A stretch of DNA of 64,000 nucleotides from Candidatus Peregrinibacteria bacterium HGW-Peregrinibacteria-1 (lineage in GTDB: Bacteria; Patescibacteriota; Gracilibacteria; UBA1369; LOWO2-01-FULL-3): contig PGYE01000001.1 of assembly GCA_002839505.1 (NCBI GenBank), positions 523,995 through 587,994 of the forward strand, given 5' to 3'. Position numbers and translations under genes: made by a program. Below, one piece after another: positions 23,129 to 32,352 of this stretch. How positions within the stretch are numbered: the first letter of the stretch is position 1; every line of letters starts with the position of its first letter. Below the pieces are notes generated by a model. The model made no database searches and was not told the origin of the DNA. It saw nothing but the letters and a program-made list of their open reading frames with translations.

Positions 23129-23668
23129 ATGGAAAACTCAAAAGGAAACTCTACCGCCGGCGTCATCCTCGCCGTTGTCCTCACAGCCTTGATCGTAGGG
23201 GGTGGTAGCTACTACATGTTCAGCCAACAAATACAGCAACTCGAGCAGCAAGCAGCAACAACATCTGAAGAAACCGTCACCGAAGAAGTAATCGTAGATG
23301 AAGAATGCTACGAAACCTACACCGAAGATAATGTCAGCTTTGCCTACCCTTGTGACTGGGAAACAAATGTAACCGGTCAAAACACCATGAGCGCTGTCGG
23401 CACAGTCGTTGCCCCAGACGGTAAGGCCTCCTTCCACTATCCCGCCCCAGATTTTGGCTTGCAAGGAATGGAGTTAACGGATGAAGGCAATGTATCAATC
23501 AACGGCAACGAATACCCGACCAAAACCTATTCAGGCAATGGCCAAACACTAATTTTAGTAGAAATGGGCACAGCATTGAGCCAATACGAATACAATCTCA
23601 TGCTTGCCTATGAAACATCCGAGTACCAGGACGAGCTTGATCGTATCCTCGAAACCTTTGAGTTTTAA
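23129..23668 (+). CDS. Membrane-anchored extracytoplasmic protein of unknown function
   Basis: 179 aa. One N-terminal transmembrane helix (AGVILAVVLTALIVGGGSYY) is followed by a Gln/Glu/Thr linker (residues 33-58) and a small globular domain with one cysteine pair candidate (EECYETYTED ... YPCDW). The pattern resembles a secreted PsbP-like or lipoprotein domain also seen in the 32353 lipoprotein (…YxFxLxxPxxW). Function unknown. Confidence 0.75.
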   Translation: MENSKGNSTAGVILAVVLTALIVGGGSYYMFSQQIQQLEQQAATTSEETVTEEVIVDEECYETYTEDNVSFAYPCDWETNVTGQNTMSAVGTVVAPDGKASFHYPAPDFGLQGMELTDEGNVSINGNEYPTKTYSGNGQTLILVEMGTALSQYEYNLMLAYETSEYQDELDRILETFEF

Positions 23669-23709
23669 GGAGCAAGCTTCTGAAACAACTAAATATTCAA
23701 TCAAAAAAT

Positions 23710-23985
23710 ATGGTTAACAAATTAGGGTCCAATTTCGAAGAAGAAAATAGACCAGAAATTAAAATAAATCTTCAAGCACCAAAAACGGCAGAGAAATGGT
23801 GTGAATTATATCGGGTACTCTCAGGAAGAGATGTCTATGTTTATCTCAACTGGGGAAGTGAAGCAGAATTGCACAAGCTTCTCAGCTATGAAGAGTTCAA
23901 GGCAAAAGTATTTGGAGTTAGTTTAGATATTAATAACATTCCATTTATTGATGCCGTAGATAGATTCATACAAAATAATTCCTAG
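23710..23985 (+). CDS. Small protein of unknown function
   Basis: 91 aa, acidic, soluble, A/T-rich. Contains EKWCELYRVLSGRDVYVYLN and ends PFIDAVDRFIQNNS. No family recognised. Confidence 0.65.
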   Translation: MVNKLGSNFEEENRPEIKINLQAPKTAEKWCELYRVLSGRDVYVYLNWGSEAELHKLLSYEEFKAKVFGVSLDINNIPFIDAVDRFIQNNS

Positions 23986-24065
23986 GAATAAAACTCTCTT
24001 ACACACGCCTGTCTTTTACGCATAGCCATGGATGTTGGCTGTTAGACTTACAACAATATTAAAAT

Positions 24066-24143
24066 CCCTTTGCCTACTGCCCTGAAGTTCGAGATGTTGT
24101 CAGTGGCTTGTTGAATCCCAAATTAGTCAAAAAAGAACAGTAA
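24066..24143 (+). pseudogene. Possible 3' remnant of a coding sequence
   Basis: Within the otherwise non-coding 23986-24244 gap, the frame reads NPFAYCPEVRDVVSGLLNPK then LVKKEQ and TAA, with protein-like composition but an upstream in-frame TAA and no start. It looks like a fragment of a lost gene. The rest of the gap shows nothing. Confidence 0.3.
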
Positions 24144-24244
24144 TAGCCTCAAGGCAAACGCAAAAATTTTCCTTCGGCACTCATAACAACTATTATGTGA
24201 TCCGGCCTGCCCTAGCACTTTGAAGAATTATAATTAACAAACAC

Positions 24245-25297
24245 ATGGACAAAAAAAATCATGCTCACTCCTTTCTGTTGATCGCGCTCACGGCCTCAAT
24301 GGTACTCGTGTATTTCATCGCCAAGCCATTTTTTGGACCACTTATTTTGGCTGCCGTCTTTGCCTTTCTTTTCCAACCCGTTTATCAAAAACTTTCACAT
24401 TATTTTAAAAACCGAAAAAGTCTCGCCGCATTTGCAACAACACTTCTCGCAACCATTTTCATTCTCATTCCGATAGCTCTTTTGGTAACTCAAATTTTCA
24501 AGGAATCAAGTCAGTTATATCAATCTTTGGTAAACGGTGGTGGTGGTTTTGAAGCATCAATCAGAGATCTTCTCGACAAAGCGCGAGCCGCCTTCCCAAT
24601 CCTCGGAGATTTCGAACTCGATTTTGGCCAATATGCCAAACAAATACTTGAGGTAATGGTCCAAAATCTCGGTGCAGTCTTTTCAAGTTTTGCCAAAATT
24701 CTGCTTAATACCTTTATATTCCTCATTGCTTTCTACTTTTTCCTCAAAGACGGCAGCAGACTCAAAAACTACCTAGTCGACTTAAGCCCCCTCAATGATA
24801 CTGATGACGAACTGATCGTATCTCGACTAAAAGATGGTGTCTCCGCAACAGTAAAAGGCAATTTAACAATTGGGCTCATACAGGGAGTTTTGACGGGTAT
24901 CGGTTTCGCAATCTTTGGAGTGCCGAATGCCGCCCTTTGGGGAGGTGTTGCCGCTATCGCAGCTTTTATCCCGGGTCTTGGAACCGCCTTGGTTATCACA
25001 CCTGCCGTAGTATTCTTATTCCTTACAGGTAACACCTTTGGGGGTGTCGGGATGCTAGCGTGGGGCGTAACCGCTGTAGGGATGGTTGATAATTTCCTTG
25101 GCCCCAAACTTGTTGGCCGTGGTATGCACTTACACTCCCTTGCAGTATTTATCGCCGTTTTGGGAGGTATGGCCTTTTTCGGTCCCCTCGGATTCATTTT
25201 AGGACCGCTCGCCGTGAGCGTATGTCTAGCCTTGATCGACATCTATTTTGCTTTGAAAAATAAGACGCACGAACAATCTATAGCTTCAGGCAAATAA
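24245..25297 (+). CDS. AI-2E family (PerM/YdiK-like) membrane permease
   Basis: 350 aa, about eight transmembrane helices. Characteristic opening FIAKPFFGPLILAAVFAFLFQP, and the family core GLIQGVLTGIGFAIFGVPNA, ALWGGVAAIAAFIPGLGTAL, followed by VDNFLGPKLVGRGMHLHSLA. Members transport autoinducer-2, or ions and osmolytes; the name does not prove AI-2 transport. Single gene; 36 bases to the next. Confidence 0.9.
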   Translation: MDKKNHAHSFLLIALTASMVLVYFIAKPFFGPLILAAVFAFLFQPVYQKLSHYFKNRKSLAAFATTLLATIFILIPIALLVTQIFKESSQLYQSLVNGGGGFEASIRDLLDKARAAFPILGDFELDFGQYAKQILEVMVQNLGAVFSSFAKILLNTFIFLIAFYFFLKDGSRLKNYLVDLSPLNDTDDELIVSRLKDGVSATVKGNLTIGLIQGVLTGIGFAIFGVPNAALWGGVAAIAAFIPGLGTALVITPAVVFLFLTGNTFGGVGMLAWGVTAVGMVDNFLGPKLVGRGMHLHSLAVFIAVLGGMAFFGPLGFILGPLAVSVCLALIDIYFALKNKTHEQSIASGK

Positions 25298-25332
25298 CCA
25301 TCCACGGAAATTTCCATTAACCAATAAACACA

Positions 25333-25722
25333 ATGTTTACCATAGAACAGATCAACGCTGCCCACAGCAAAGTTAAGTCCGGGGCCGACTTTCCCGCATA
25401 TATTCAAGATATTAAAAAATTAGGGGTCACATATTACGAAACATTTGTCACCGACGGACATACCGATTATCTTGGTGAAAAGAACTACAAGACTTCCAGT
25501 CCTGCAAAATATGATTCCTTAGAGATTGCTGACGATTCAAACATTGAACAGTTTAAAACCGCCATCAAAGCCCACCAAGAAGGAAAGACCGACTATCCAA
25601 CTTTTTGTAATGACTGCGCCAAATACGGCATTGAAAAATGGGCTGTTGATATCAAGGAAATGACTTGCACTTATTATGATAAATCAGAAAACGAAGTAAT
25701 GATTGAGCAAATCCCGAACTAA
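25333..25722 (+). CDS. DUF1398 (YbcV-like) family protein
   Basis: 129 aa, family length. Recognised from the N-terminal helix (FTIEQINAAHSKVKSGADFP), the LGVTYYETFVTDGHTDYLG block and the YPTFCNDCAKYGIEKWAVD region. Cytoplasmic, function unknown in the family. Probably horizontally acquired, as its relatives are in distant phyla. Confidence 0.8.
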   Translation: MFTIEQINAAHSKVKSGADFPAYIQDIKKLGVTYYETFVTDGHTDYLGEKNYKTSSPAKYDSLEIADDSNIEQFKTAIKAHQEGKTDYPTFCNDCAKYGIEKWAVDIKEMTCTYYDKSENEVMIEQIPN

Positions 25723-25786
25723 AAACTTTGCATACAGCCATAACTCGTCCCGAAATTATCAAATAAGCTACAGCACCGCGCCCTTC

Positions 25787-25814
25787 TTGACATACCACGG
25801 GATTGCACTAATAT
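25787..25814 (+). promoter_or_regulatory. Predicted promoter of the CYTH gene
   Basis: TTGACA at 25787-25792 and TAATAT at 25809-25814 with a 16-base spacer, 31 bases before the ATG. Confidence 0.6.
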
Positions 25815-25845
25815 TATTTATGATCATTAACTAAACTAAATTCAT

Positions 25846-26484
25846 ATGAAACTGGGAGAATTATTAGAAAAAATCGAGGGTGATGAGTTGGCTTTGATCG
25901 AAGCGGCTTTTGGTACTTTGGATCCTGAGGCAGAAATTTCACAAGATTTAATTAACGAGTTGGCCAGCATTAGAGACGAACTGAAAGCCTACAGTACAGA
26001 AGTCGCACCACCACTCCAAGAAATCGAAAGAAAATATTTAGTCACAGCACTTCCGAAAAATCTTAAGCAATACCCACACAAAGATATCGTGCAAGGATAT
26101 TTGGCCATCACCGAAGATGGGACCGAAGTCCGACTCCGTCAAAAAGGTCAAAAATATTACCAGACAGTTAAAAGCGGCGGCGGGAAAACAAGATTTGAAG
26201 CAGAAATTGAGATCAGCGAAGAGCAATTCAAAGCTCTTTGGGATGCAACAAGAGGAAAAAGAGTAGAAAAAACACGCTACGAAATACCGCACGGGACTGG
26301 GGCGATCGAGCTTGATGTCTACCATGGGGACCACGAAGGTTTATTTTCAGCAGAAATGGAATTCGCGAGTGAAGAAGACAGCAATAAATTTGTTGCCCCC
26401 GAATGGCTCGGTGAAGAAGTCACCGATGATAAGAGATACAAGAATCAAAATCTCGCCCTTCATGGAATCCCGACACAAAAATAA
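25846..26484 (+). CDS. CYTH-domain triphosphate-binding protein
   Basis: 212 aa. After a ~60-residue helical N-terminus comes EIERKYLVTALPKNL with the E-x-E-x-K signature of CYTH (CyaB/thiamine triphosphatase) proteins, then EVRLRQKGQKYYQTVKSG, FEAEIEISEEQF and IELDVYHGDHEGLFSAEMEF, the alternating charged residues of the triphosphate tunnel. Such enzymes hydrolyse inorganic or nucleoside triphosphates. The gene ends 2 bases before the DUF2200 gene. Confidence 0.88.
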   Translation: MKLGELLEKIEGDELALIEAAFGTLDPEAEISQDLINELASIRDELKAYSTEVAPPLQEIERKYLVTALPKNLKQYPHKDIVQGYLAITEDGTEVRLRQKGQKYYQTVKSGGGKTRFEAEIEISEEQFKALWDATRGKRVEKTRYEIPHGTGAIELDVYHGDHEGLFSAEMEFASEEDSNKFVAPEWLGEEVTDDKRYKNQNLALHGIPTQK

Positions 26485-26486
26485 TT

Positions 26487-26891
26487 ATGAGCACCTCCAA
26501 AACACACGATCAGCGTATGGCCAACATGACATTTGCCTCAGTATACCCGCACTATTTAACGAAAGTGGAGAAGAAGGGGAGAACCAAGGAAGAATTGCAT
26601 CAAATCATCACATGGCTGACCGGATTCGATGACAAACAGATTCAAAATCAAATCGAGAAAAATATAACCTTTGAAAACTTCTTTCAGAATGCGACCCTTC
26701 ACCCCAACGCACACCTTATCACCGGAGTAATATGCGGTTACCGTATCGAAGACATCGAAAATCCTCTGACACAGAAAGTCCGATACTTGGATAAGTTGGT
26801 GGATGAATTAGCAAAGGGCCGAAAAACGGACAAGATTTTGCGGAATGCCCCCTCCGAAGGCAACCACCTCACCTTCTTCACAAAACACTAA
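26487..26891 (+). CDS. DUF2200 family protein
   Basis: 134 aa. MTFASVYPHYLTKVEKKGRT followed by KEELHQIITWLTGFDDKQI matches the DUF2200 opening; VICGYRIEDIENPLTQKVRY and LDKLVDELAKGR complete it. Cytoplasmic, unknown function. Two bases after the CYTH gene, so probably co-transcribed. Confidence 0.82.
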   Translation: MSTSKTHDQRMANMTFASVYPHYLTKVEKKGRTKEELHQIITWLTGFDDKQIQNQIEKNITFENFFQNATLHPNAHLITGVICGYRIEDIENPLTQKVRYLDKLVDELAKGRKTDKILRNAPSEGNHLTFFTKH

Positions 26892-26914
26892 AACAACACC
26901 TAACCTCAAACATC

Positions 26915-27364
26915 ATGGAATGCTACGCCTGCAAATCAATTTCCGGAGAAAAAAGAATCTCGCCGGGCCCAATAATTCATGAGGGTAAATATTGGCTGGT
27001 CGAACACGCCTACCCCACACAATTAAAAGGCTGGTTAGTAATTGTGACTAAACGACATGTTGAAACTTTACATGAATTAACCAAGCAAGAATTTGCAGAA
27101 CTAGGAGAAATATGTGAAAGGACAACTAAAATTTTGCATGAAGCACTAAATTGTGAAAAGGAGTATTCCATGTGTCTTGCAGAAGTCGAACATTTCCAGC
27201 ACATCCATTTTCATATTATTCCAAAGCCACACGATTTACCTGCGGAATTAAAAGGTTCAAAAATTTTCGCCATGCTAAAAGTCGAAGAAAGTGATGCCAT
27301 TGCGCGTCACGACATTGAACAATTTTGCATAAATCTCAAAAATAGATATGCGATAGACCTTTAA
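26915..27364 (+). CDS. HIT-family protein
   Basis: 149 aa. N-terminal CYACKSISGEKRISPGPIIH holds a CxxC pair, as in zinc-bearing HIT proteins; the triad is intact, EHFQHIHFHIIPKPHDLP (H-x-H-x-H). Predicted nucleotide hydrolase or transferase. This is the second HIT protein in the window, unlike the C8 cassette version whose triad is altered. Confidence 0.88.
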   Translation: MECYACKSISGEKRISPGPIIHEGKYWLVEHAYPTQLKGWLVIVTKRHVETLHELTKQEFAELGEICERTTKILHEALNCEKEYSMCLAEVEHFQHIHFHIIPKPHDLPAELKGSKIFAMLKVEESDAIARHDIEQFCINLKNRYAIDL

Positions 27365-27502
27365 TTGCATAACATAATACAGAGTACAGGCTTCCGCTAA
27401 AGTTTGTCCTACTCATCTACAAACAAACTTCCCATAACCCCCTTTCATGCGATATGATCCCAGTAGATAAATCAGCTCACCCAAGCTTTTAAAACCCTCA
27501 CC

Positions 27503-27955
27503 ATGCAAAAATTCACAACATCAATTTTCATCAATGCACCCAAAGAAAAAGTCTGGGACGCCATGCTAAATAAAGAAAGCTATCAAGAGTGGACAAAACC
27601 CTTTAACCCCACTTCACGATTTGAAGGGGACTGGAACGAAGGATCAAAAATGCTCTTTTTTGGTACCGATGAAAGTGGCAACAACGAAGGCGGCATGGTC
27701 AGCCGAATCGCAAAGAACATTCCACATCAATATCTTTCCATCGAACACCTTGGCATCATTGAAAACGGCATTGAAGACACCACCAGCGAGAAAGCCACAT
27801 CCTGGGCTCCATCATTTGAAAACTACACTTTCACAGCAAAAGACGGCGGGACAGAAATCACCATCGACCAAGACCTCGATGAAAAATACATCCAAATGTT
27901 TGGCGAAATGTGGGCAAAAGCACTACAAAAATTAAAGGAATTGGCCGAAAAATAA
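27503..27955 (+). CDS. SRPBCC (START-like, AHSA1-type) domain protein
   Basis: 150 aa. FTTSIFINAPKEKVWDAMLN at the start, SRFEGDWNEGSKMLFFG, MVSRIAKNIPHQYLSIEHLG and the C-terminal helix MFGEMWAKALQKLKELAEK are the standard elements of this helix-grip hydrophobic-ligand fold. Ligand unknown. Confidence 0.85.
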   Translation: MQKFTTSIFINAPKEKVWDAMLNKESYQEWTKPFNPTSRFEGDWNEGSKMLFFGTDESGNNEGGMVSRIAKNIPHQYLSIEHLGIIENGIEDTTSEKATSWAPSFENYTFTAKDGGTEITIDQDLDEKYIQMFGEMWAKALQKLKELAEK

Positions 27956-28010
27956 AAACGCCAAGTCTCAGCTTAAAAAACTCACATAGAAATACTAATA
28001 AAACCTCACT

Positions 28011-28571
28011 ATGACAAAAACCACCCTCACTCCTGAGCAACAAAAAGCACTACTTGAAACCCTGCAAAACCGCTTTGAAAAAAACACCAATCGCCACCCC
28101 GGTCTTCAATGGGCAAAAGTTCAATCCAAACTCGAAGCCAACCCAAAAAAACTATGGTCACTCCATGAAATGGAAAACACCGGCGGAGAACCCGATGTCA
28201 TCGAACACAATCCCACAACCAACCAGTACACCTTTTTTGATTGTTCCTCCGAAAGCCCCAGTGGCCGCAGAAGCACTTGCTATGATCAAGAAGCTCTGGA
28301 CTCCAGAAAACTGCACAAACCAAAAAACAGCGCGCTCGGCATGGCCGCCGACATCGGCATTGAAATCTTGACCGAAGCACAGTACCGCCGACTGCAAGAA
28401 CTTGGAGACTTCGACACCAAAACCTCCAGCTGGATCGCAACTCCCCCTGACATCCGCAAACTCGGAGGCGCCCTCTTCGCCGACAAACGCTACAACAATG
28501 TCTTCGTCTATCACAACGGCGCCGAATCCTACTATGGCGCCCGAGGATTCCGCGGCGCACTGATAATCTAA
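28011..28571 (+). CDS. DUF4256 family protein
   Basis: 186 aa. The chain ALLETLQNRFEKNTNRHPGL, LWSLHEMENTGGEPDVI, FFDCSSESPSGRRSTCYDQE, AADIGIEILTEAQYRRLQEL and ATPPDIRKLGGALFADKRYN is characteristic of DUF4256. Cytoplasmic, function unknown. Followed after 5 bases by the HD gene. Confidence 0.85.
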   Translation: MTKTTLTPEQQKALLETLQNRFEKNTNRHPGLQWAKVQSKLEANPKKLWSLHEMENTGGEPDVIEHNPTTNQYTFFDCSSESPSGRRSTCYDQEALDSRKLHKPKNSALGMAADIGIEILTEAQYRRLQELGDFDTKTSSWIATPPDIRKLGGALFADKRYNNVFVYHNGAESYYGARGFRGALII

Positions 28572-28576
28572 TAAAC

Positions 28577-29230
28577 ATGAACAAACCCGACATAATCGCC
28601 AAGACCATCGATTTCGTGAAAGAAACGCTATCTGATGCCGAAGGAGGTCACGACTGGTGGCACATCTATCGTGTTTGGAAATTATCAAAACACATTGCCG
28701 AAACAGAAAATGTGGATCATTTCATTGTCGAACTCGGCGCTCTGCTTCACGACATCGCCGACTCAAAATTTCACGATGGCGATGAAGAAATAGGCCCTCG
28801 CAAAGCAAGAGATTTCCTCAGTTCACTACATGTTCCGGAAGACATCATCATTCCCGTCGAAAACATTATCCAACACATCTCTTTCAAAGGAGGAAAACAC
28901 AATCCCGACTTCAAATCTCCTGAACTCGATGTTGTCCAAGACGCCGATCGCCTCGATGCTCTCGGCGCCATCGGAATCGCGCGAACCTTCAATTATGGCG
29001 GACACAAAGGACGCGCCATCTACAATCCCGACATCCAGCCAAACCTCAAAATGACCAAAGAAGAATACCAAAGCAGCAATGCTCCCACCCTCAACCACTT
29101 CTACGAAAAACTTCTCCTACTCAAGGACAGAATGAATACCACTACCGGCAAATCCATCGCCGAACACAGGCACCAATTCATGGAGCAATTCCTTGCTGAA
29201 TTTTATCAAGAATGGGACGGAGAGTTGTAA
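28577..29230 (+). CDS. HD-domain phosphohydrolase
   Basis: 217 aa. Metal ligands of the HD superfamily: GHDWWHIYRVWKLSKHIAE (first His), LGALLHDIADSKFHDGD (HD pair) and DVVQDADRLDALGAIGIART (last Asp). Resembles the YedJ/uncharacterised HD subgroup that hydrolyses nucleotides or other phosphates. Start 5 bases after DUF4256. Confidence 0.9.
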   Translation: MNKPDIIAKTIDFVKETLSDAEGGHDWWHIYRVWKLSKHIAETENVDHFIVELGALLHDIADSKFHDGDEEIGPRKARDFLSSLHVPEDIIIPVENIIQHISFKGGKHNPDFKSPELDVVQDADRLDALGAIGIARTFNYGGHKGRAIYNPDIQPNLKMTKEEYQSSNAPTLNHFYEKLLLLKDRMNTTTGKSIAEHRHQFMEQFLAEFYQEWDGEL

Positions 29231-29299
29231 AGAACAGTTGACGAAATGGTAGGCTTTCAAGCAAAGTATAAGTCTTAGTCTTTATTGAAATATTTAGCT

Positions 29300-29854
29300 A
29301 TGACAATTAACAAACACATTAGAATTCTCTTATACGGTGGCAACATTTGGTATCTCGGAGAGGGAATGTTCGGGCCGCTTTTTGCCGTATTTACCGAAAA
29401 AGTAGGAGGCGACATCCTTGATATTTCATGGGCGTGGGCCACCTATCTTGTTATCGCCGGGCTCTTGTACATCGTCGTCGGCAAAATCACTGATAAATAT
29501 GATAACAAAGAGGAAATAATGGTAATGGGATACGGACTAAATGCCTTATTTACCTTTGGCTATTTACTGGTCTCCACCCCTTGGCATCTCTTCTTAGTAC
29601 AAGCCGGACTGGGAATGGCAGCAGCGATGGCCACGCCCACCTGGGACGCCCTATATGCCAAGCATGAAGACAGACGCAACGGCGGCTTTCAGTGGGGACT
29701 AGCCGGAGGAGAAGCCCAAATAGTAACCGGAATCGGGATTGTCATCGGTGGATATATAGTCAGTTACACATCTTTCACCACATTGTTCTTAATAATGGGA
29801 TGTGTACAAGTAATTGCCACCATCTATCAGGCCCGGATATTAAGGCACAAGTAA
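29300..29854 (+). CDS. Half-size MFS-type membrane protein
   Basis: 184 aa from ATG at 29300 (TTG at 29285 is an alternative). About six transmembrane helices: FGPLFAVFTEKVGGDILDIS, a loop KITDKYDNKEE resembling the MFS loop 2-3 motif, GYGLNALFTFGYLLVSTPW, and a last pair ending YQARILRHK. It is half the usual MFS length (~400 aa) and ends cleanly, so it is either a natural six-helix protein that would dimerise or a truncated transporter. Confidence 0.75.
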   Translation: MTINKHIRILLYGGNIWYLGEGMFGPLFAVFTEKVGGDILDISWAWATYLVIAGLLYIVVGKITDKYDNKEEIMVMGYGLNALFTFGYLLVSTPWHLFLVQAGLGMAAAMATPTWDALYAKHEDRRNGGFQWGLAGGEAQIVTGIGIVIGGYIVSYTSFTTLFLIMGCVQVIATIYQARILRHK

Positions 29855-29910
29855 GAGAATTCCTTCTTCATGATTTTCTGGTAGAATGACCACAGAACAA
29901 CCCCACATTT

Positions 29911-30246
29911 ATGCTAAGCGCCATCTCTCTCAAAGCTATCTTCTTTATTTTAGTGATTCTTGCCGCCATTCTCGAAGCATCCGGTGATATAATTTTGAAA
30001 AAATGGGCCCTCGACGGGAAACAGATCTTTTTTATCTTAGGCCTGATAGTTTACTTCGCCGCCACCGTCATCTGGGCCTTTTCACTCAAATATGAATTTT
30101 TATCCAAAGCAATCTCAATCGTCACAATTATCAACCTAATCATCGTCGTACTCGTCGGCGTCCTCTACTTCAAAGAAGACCTCGCATTTATCAACAAAGT
30201 CGGCATCTTACTAGGAATATTCAGCGTCTATCTTATACAGCACTAA
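29911..30246 (+). CDS. Small DMT/SMR-like membrane protein
   Basis: 111 aa, four transmembrane helices. AAILEASGDIILKKWALDGK has the helix-1 glutamate placed as in SMR-type exporters, and VLVGVLYFKEDLAFINKVGI resembles the EamA/SMR terminal repeat. Could be a small multidrug or guanidinium-type exporter. Substrate unknown. Confidence 0.75.
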   Translation: MLSAISLKAIFFILVILAAILEASGDIILKKWALDGKQIFFILGLIVYFAATVIWAFSLKYEFLSKAISIVTIINLIIVVLVGVLYFKEDLAFINKVGILLGIFSVYLIQH

Positions 30247-30261
30247 GCATTCAAACCACTT

Positions 30262-30690
30262 ATGAAATACAAAAACTTCCTTATCATTTCCCTCATTGCC
30301 CTAATTCTCAATATCATCTGGGAATTTTCCCACCATCCTTTATATGTACATTTAGCGAGCATCCCCGAATACCTTCATTTGGTCACCGCCTCTTTTACCG
30401 ACATGCTAATCATCCAGGGAATGATCGCGATTGTTTCACTAAAAAATCAAAACCTCAGTTGGCTCAAACACCCCCAAAAAAGTGATTACCTGATAGTTGT
30501 TTTACTTGGTCTTACTATAGCCATCTTAATTGAAGTGATAAACATAGATCTCGGCCGCTGGGCATACACTGACGCCATGCCCACCATCTTTAACATTGGA
30601 ATAACACCTCTTATCCAGTTGGCATTAACAGGGGCTCTTTCTCTGGCAATTTCAGCCCATATTATCAAAAACAACACCAATAGACCATAA
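30262..30690 (+). CDS. Membrane protein of unknown function
   Basis: 142 aa, about four transmembrane helices. It has conserved-looking motifs IWEFSHHPLYVHL after helix 1 and EVINIDLGRWAYTDAMPTIF between helices 3 and 4. No family recognised with certainty. 15 bases after the SMR-like gene. Confidence 0.7.
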   Translation: MKYKNFLIISLIALILNIIWEFSHHPLYVHLASIPEYLHLVTASFTDMLIIQGMIAIVSLKNQNLSWLKHPQKSDYLIVVLLGLTIAILIEVINIDLGRWAYTDAMPTIFNIGITPLIQLALTGALSLAISAHIIKNNTNRP

Positions 30691-30703
30691 CCGCACCCAT
30701 AAC

Positions 30704-31246
30704 ATGAGAATAGGATTTGCAATACTACTAGACGATGAAAGCCACAACTTTGCCCGACAAGTCGAGCTCGAACTCTGTGAAAAATTTGGATTATGCTGGG
30801 GTTTAAGACAAAGCCCTCACATCACCATTAAAACCCCTTTCGACACACCAGACCTCCGACCAATTGTCAATTATTTGGAAGAACTATCAACAGAAATCAG
30901 CCCCTTTTCCATTGAACTCGAAGGCTTCAACTCGTTTGAACCCAAAGTCCTTTTTATTGATGTCAAAGACAACCCAGCACTCCAGAACTTGCACCTTCGT
31001 ATTCTGAAAGACCTGCAGGAAAAATTCCAAATTACTCCCAGTCAATTCGAAGGTCCCAATATGAAATTTCATTCCAGCATTGCGCTCGAAGACACCACTG
31101 AGGACAAATTTCAAGAAGCTCAAGCATACTTATCCCAAAAGAAGCCTTACTTCAAATTTAAAGCCGACACCATCGGCATATTCTATCACCTTGGGGACGC
31201 CGGCTGGGCCATAATACGACGAATAAACCTTAACCAAACAACATGA
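30704..31246 (+). CDS. 2H phosphoesterase (LigT/2'-5' RNA ligase-like)
   Basis: 180 aa. Two H-x-T/S motifs, SPHITIKTPF (residues ~36-45) and KFHSSIALED (~122-131), define the 2H superfamily, which acts on 2',3'-cyclic phosphates or 2'-5' bonds. Overlaps the next gene by four bases (ATGA), indicating translational coupling. Confidence 0.88.
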   Translation: MRIGFAILLDDESHNFARQVELELCEKFGLCWGLRQSPHITIKTPFDTPDLRPIVNYLEELSTEISPFSIELEGFNSFEPKVLFIDVKDNPALQNLHLRILKDLQEKFQITPSQFEGPNMKFHSSIALEDTTEDKFQEAQAYLSQKKPYFKFKADTIGIFYHLGDAGWAIIRRINLNQTT

Positions 31247-32232
31247 CCATAATCCCTCCCAAATTAAAGCCAGGCGACGAGATTAGAGTAATAGCTCCCT
31301 CAAGAAGTCTCTCAATATTGTCAGAAGAACAAATTAAAGAAGCCCAAGCAAATTTTGAAAAGCAAGGATTTAGGATAACATTTTCTCGAAATTGCCGTGA
31401 AAGTGATATATTCGATTCATCATCCATCCAGTCTAGGGTTCAAGATCTACATGAAGCATTTGCCGATCACAGGGTAAAGGCAATCTTTACCGCAATTGGC
31501 GGATTCAATGCCAACCAAATCTTGGAATATCTCGACTACCAACTCATAGCAGATAACCCTAAAATTCTCTGCGGTTATTCTGATATCACCGCACTTACAA
31601 ATGCAATTACCGCCAAAACAGGGCTGATCACCTATTCGGGGCTACATTTCTCCACTTGGCAAATGAGGAAGGGGTTTGACTACAACCTTTCATACTTTCA
31701 AAAATGCCTGATTGATGACGCTGAGTTTGCAATACTTCCATCTGACACTTGGTCAGATGACGCCTGGTATATTGATCAAGAAAACAGAAATTTTATTGAA
31801 AACGAAGGATTCATCACCTTAAATCCAGGCGAAGCACAAGGCACCATATGGGGCGGAAACCTCTGCACCCTCAACTTACTTCAAGGGACGAAATTCATGC
31901 CCGATATTTCAGGTTCATTATTATTTATCGAAGACGACGATTTTGCTGGAGCATATTTTGATGTTGAATTTGATCGCAACCTGCAATCATTGATACACCA
32001 GCCGAATTTTGACAAAGTGCAGGGGATTGTCATCGGACGATTTCAGGAAAAATCCGCAATGAATACCAAAAAACTGAAGCACATTATCAAGACAAAATCA
32101 GCCCTATCCCACATCCCCATTATCGCCAATGTTGATTTTGGACACACCAACCCGCTAATCACCTTTCCCATCGGCGGAACAGCTCAACTAAAAGGCAACA
32201 ACAAAGTTGAGCTCAAAATAATACAACACTAA
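31243..32232 (+). CDS. S66-family LD-carboxypeptidase / MccF-like
   Basis: 329 aa. LKPGDEIRVIAPSRSLSIL, the Ser nucleophile in CGYSDITALTNAI (near residue 113), GTIWGGNLCTLNLLQGT, the Glu in SLLFIEDDDFAGAYF and the His in VDFGHTNPLITFPIGG make the Ser-Glu-His triad of S66 peptidases. Members trim tetrapeptide from recycled murein or cleave microcin C-like toxins. No signal peptide, so cytoplasmic. The immunity-type versus murein role is not decidable here. Confidence 0.92.
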   Translation: MTIIPPKLKPGDEIRVIAPSRSLSILSEEQIKEAQANFEKQGFRITFSRNCRESDIFDSSSIQSRVQDLHEAFADHRVKAIFTAIGGFNANQILEYLDYQLIADNPKILCGYSDITALTNAITAKTGLITYSGLHFSTWQMRKGFDYNLSYFQKCLIDDAEFAILPSDTWSDDAWYIDQENRNFIENEGFITLNPGEAQGTIWGGNLCTLNLLQGTKFMPDISGSLLFIEDDDFAGAYFDVEFDRNLQSLIHQPNFDKVQGIVIGRFQEKSAMNTKKLKHIIKTKSALSHIPIIANVDFGHTNPLITFPIGGTAQLKGNNKVELKIIQH

Positions 32233-32279
32233 CAGATGATCAAAACCATGCTAACCTACCCACAAAAACAACGCAAAAT

Positions 32280-32308
32280 TTGACTTAATGCAAAACATGG
32301 TTTATTAG
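32280..32308 (+). promoter_or_regulatory. Predicted promoter of the lipoprotein gene
   Basis: TTGACT at 32280-32285 and TATTAG at 32303-32308, 17-base spacer. Confidence 0.4.
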
Positions 32309-32352
32309 AACAGTAACATGGTGAATATATATTTAAATAACCAATAATTATC

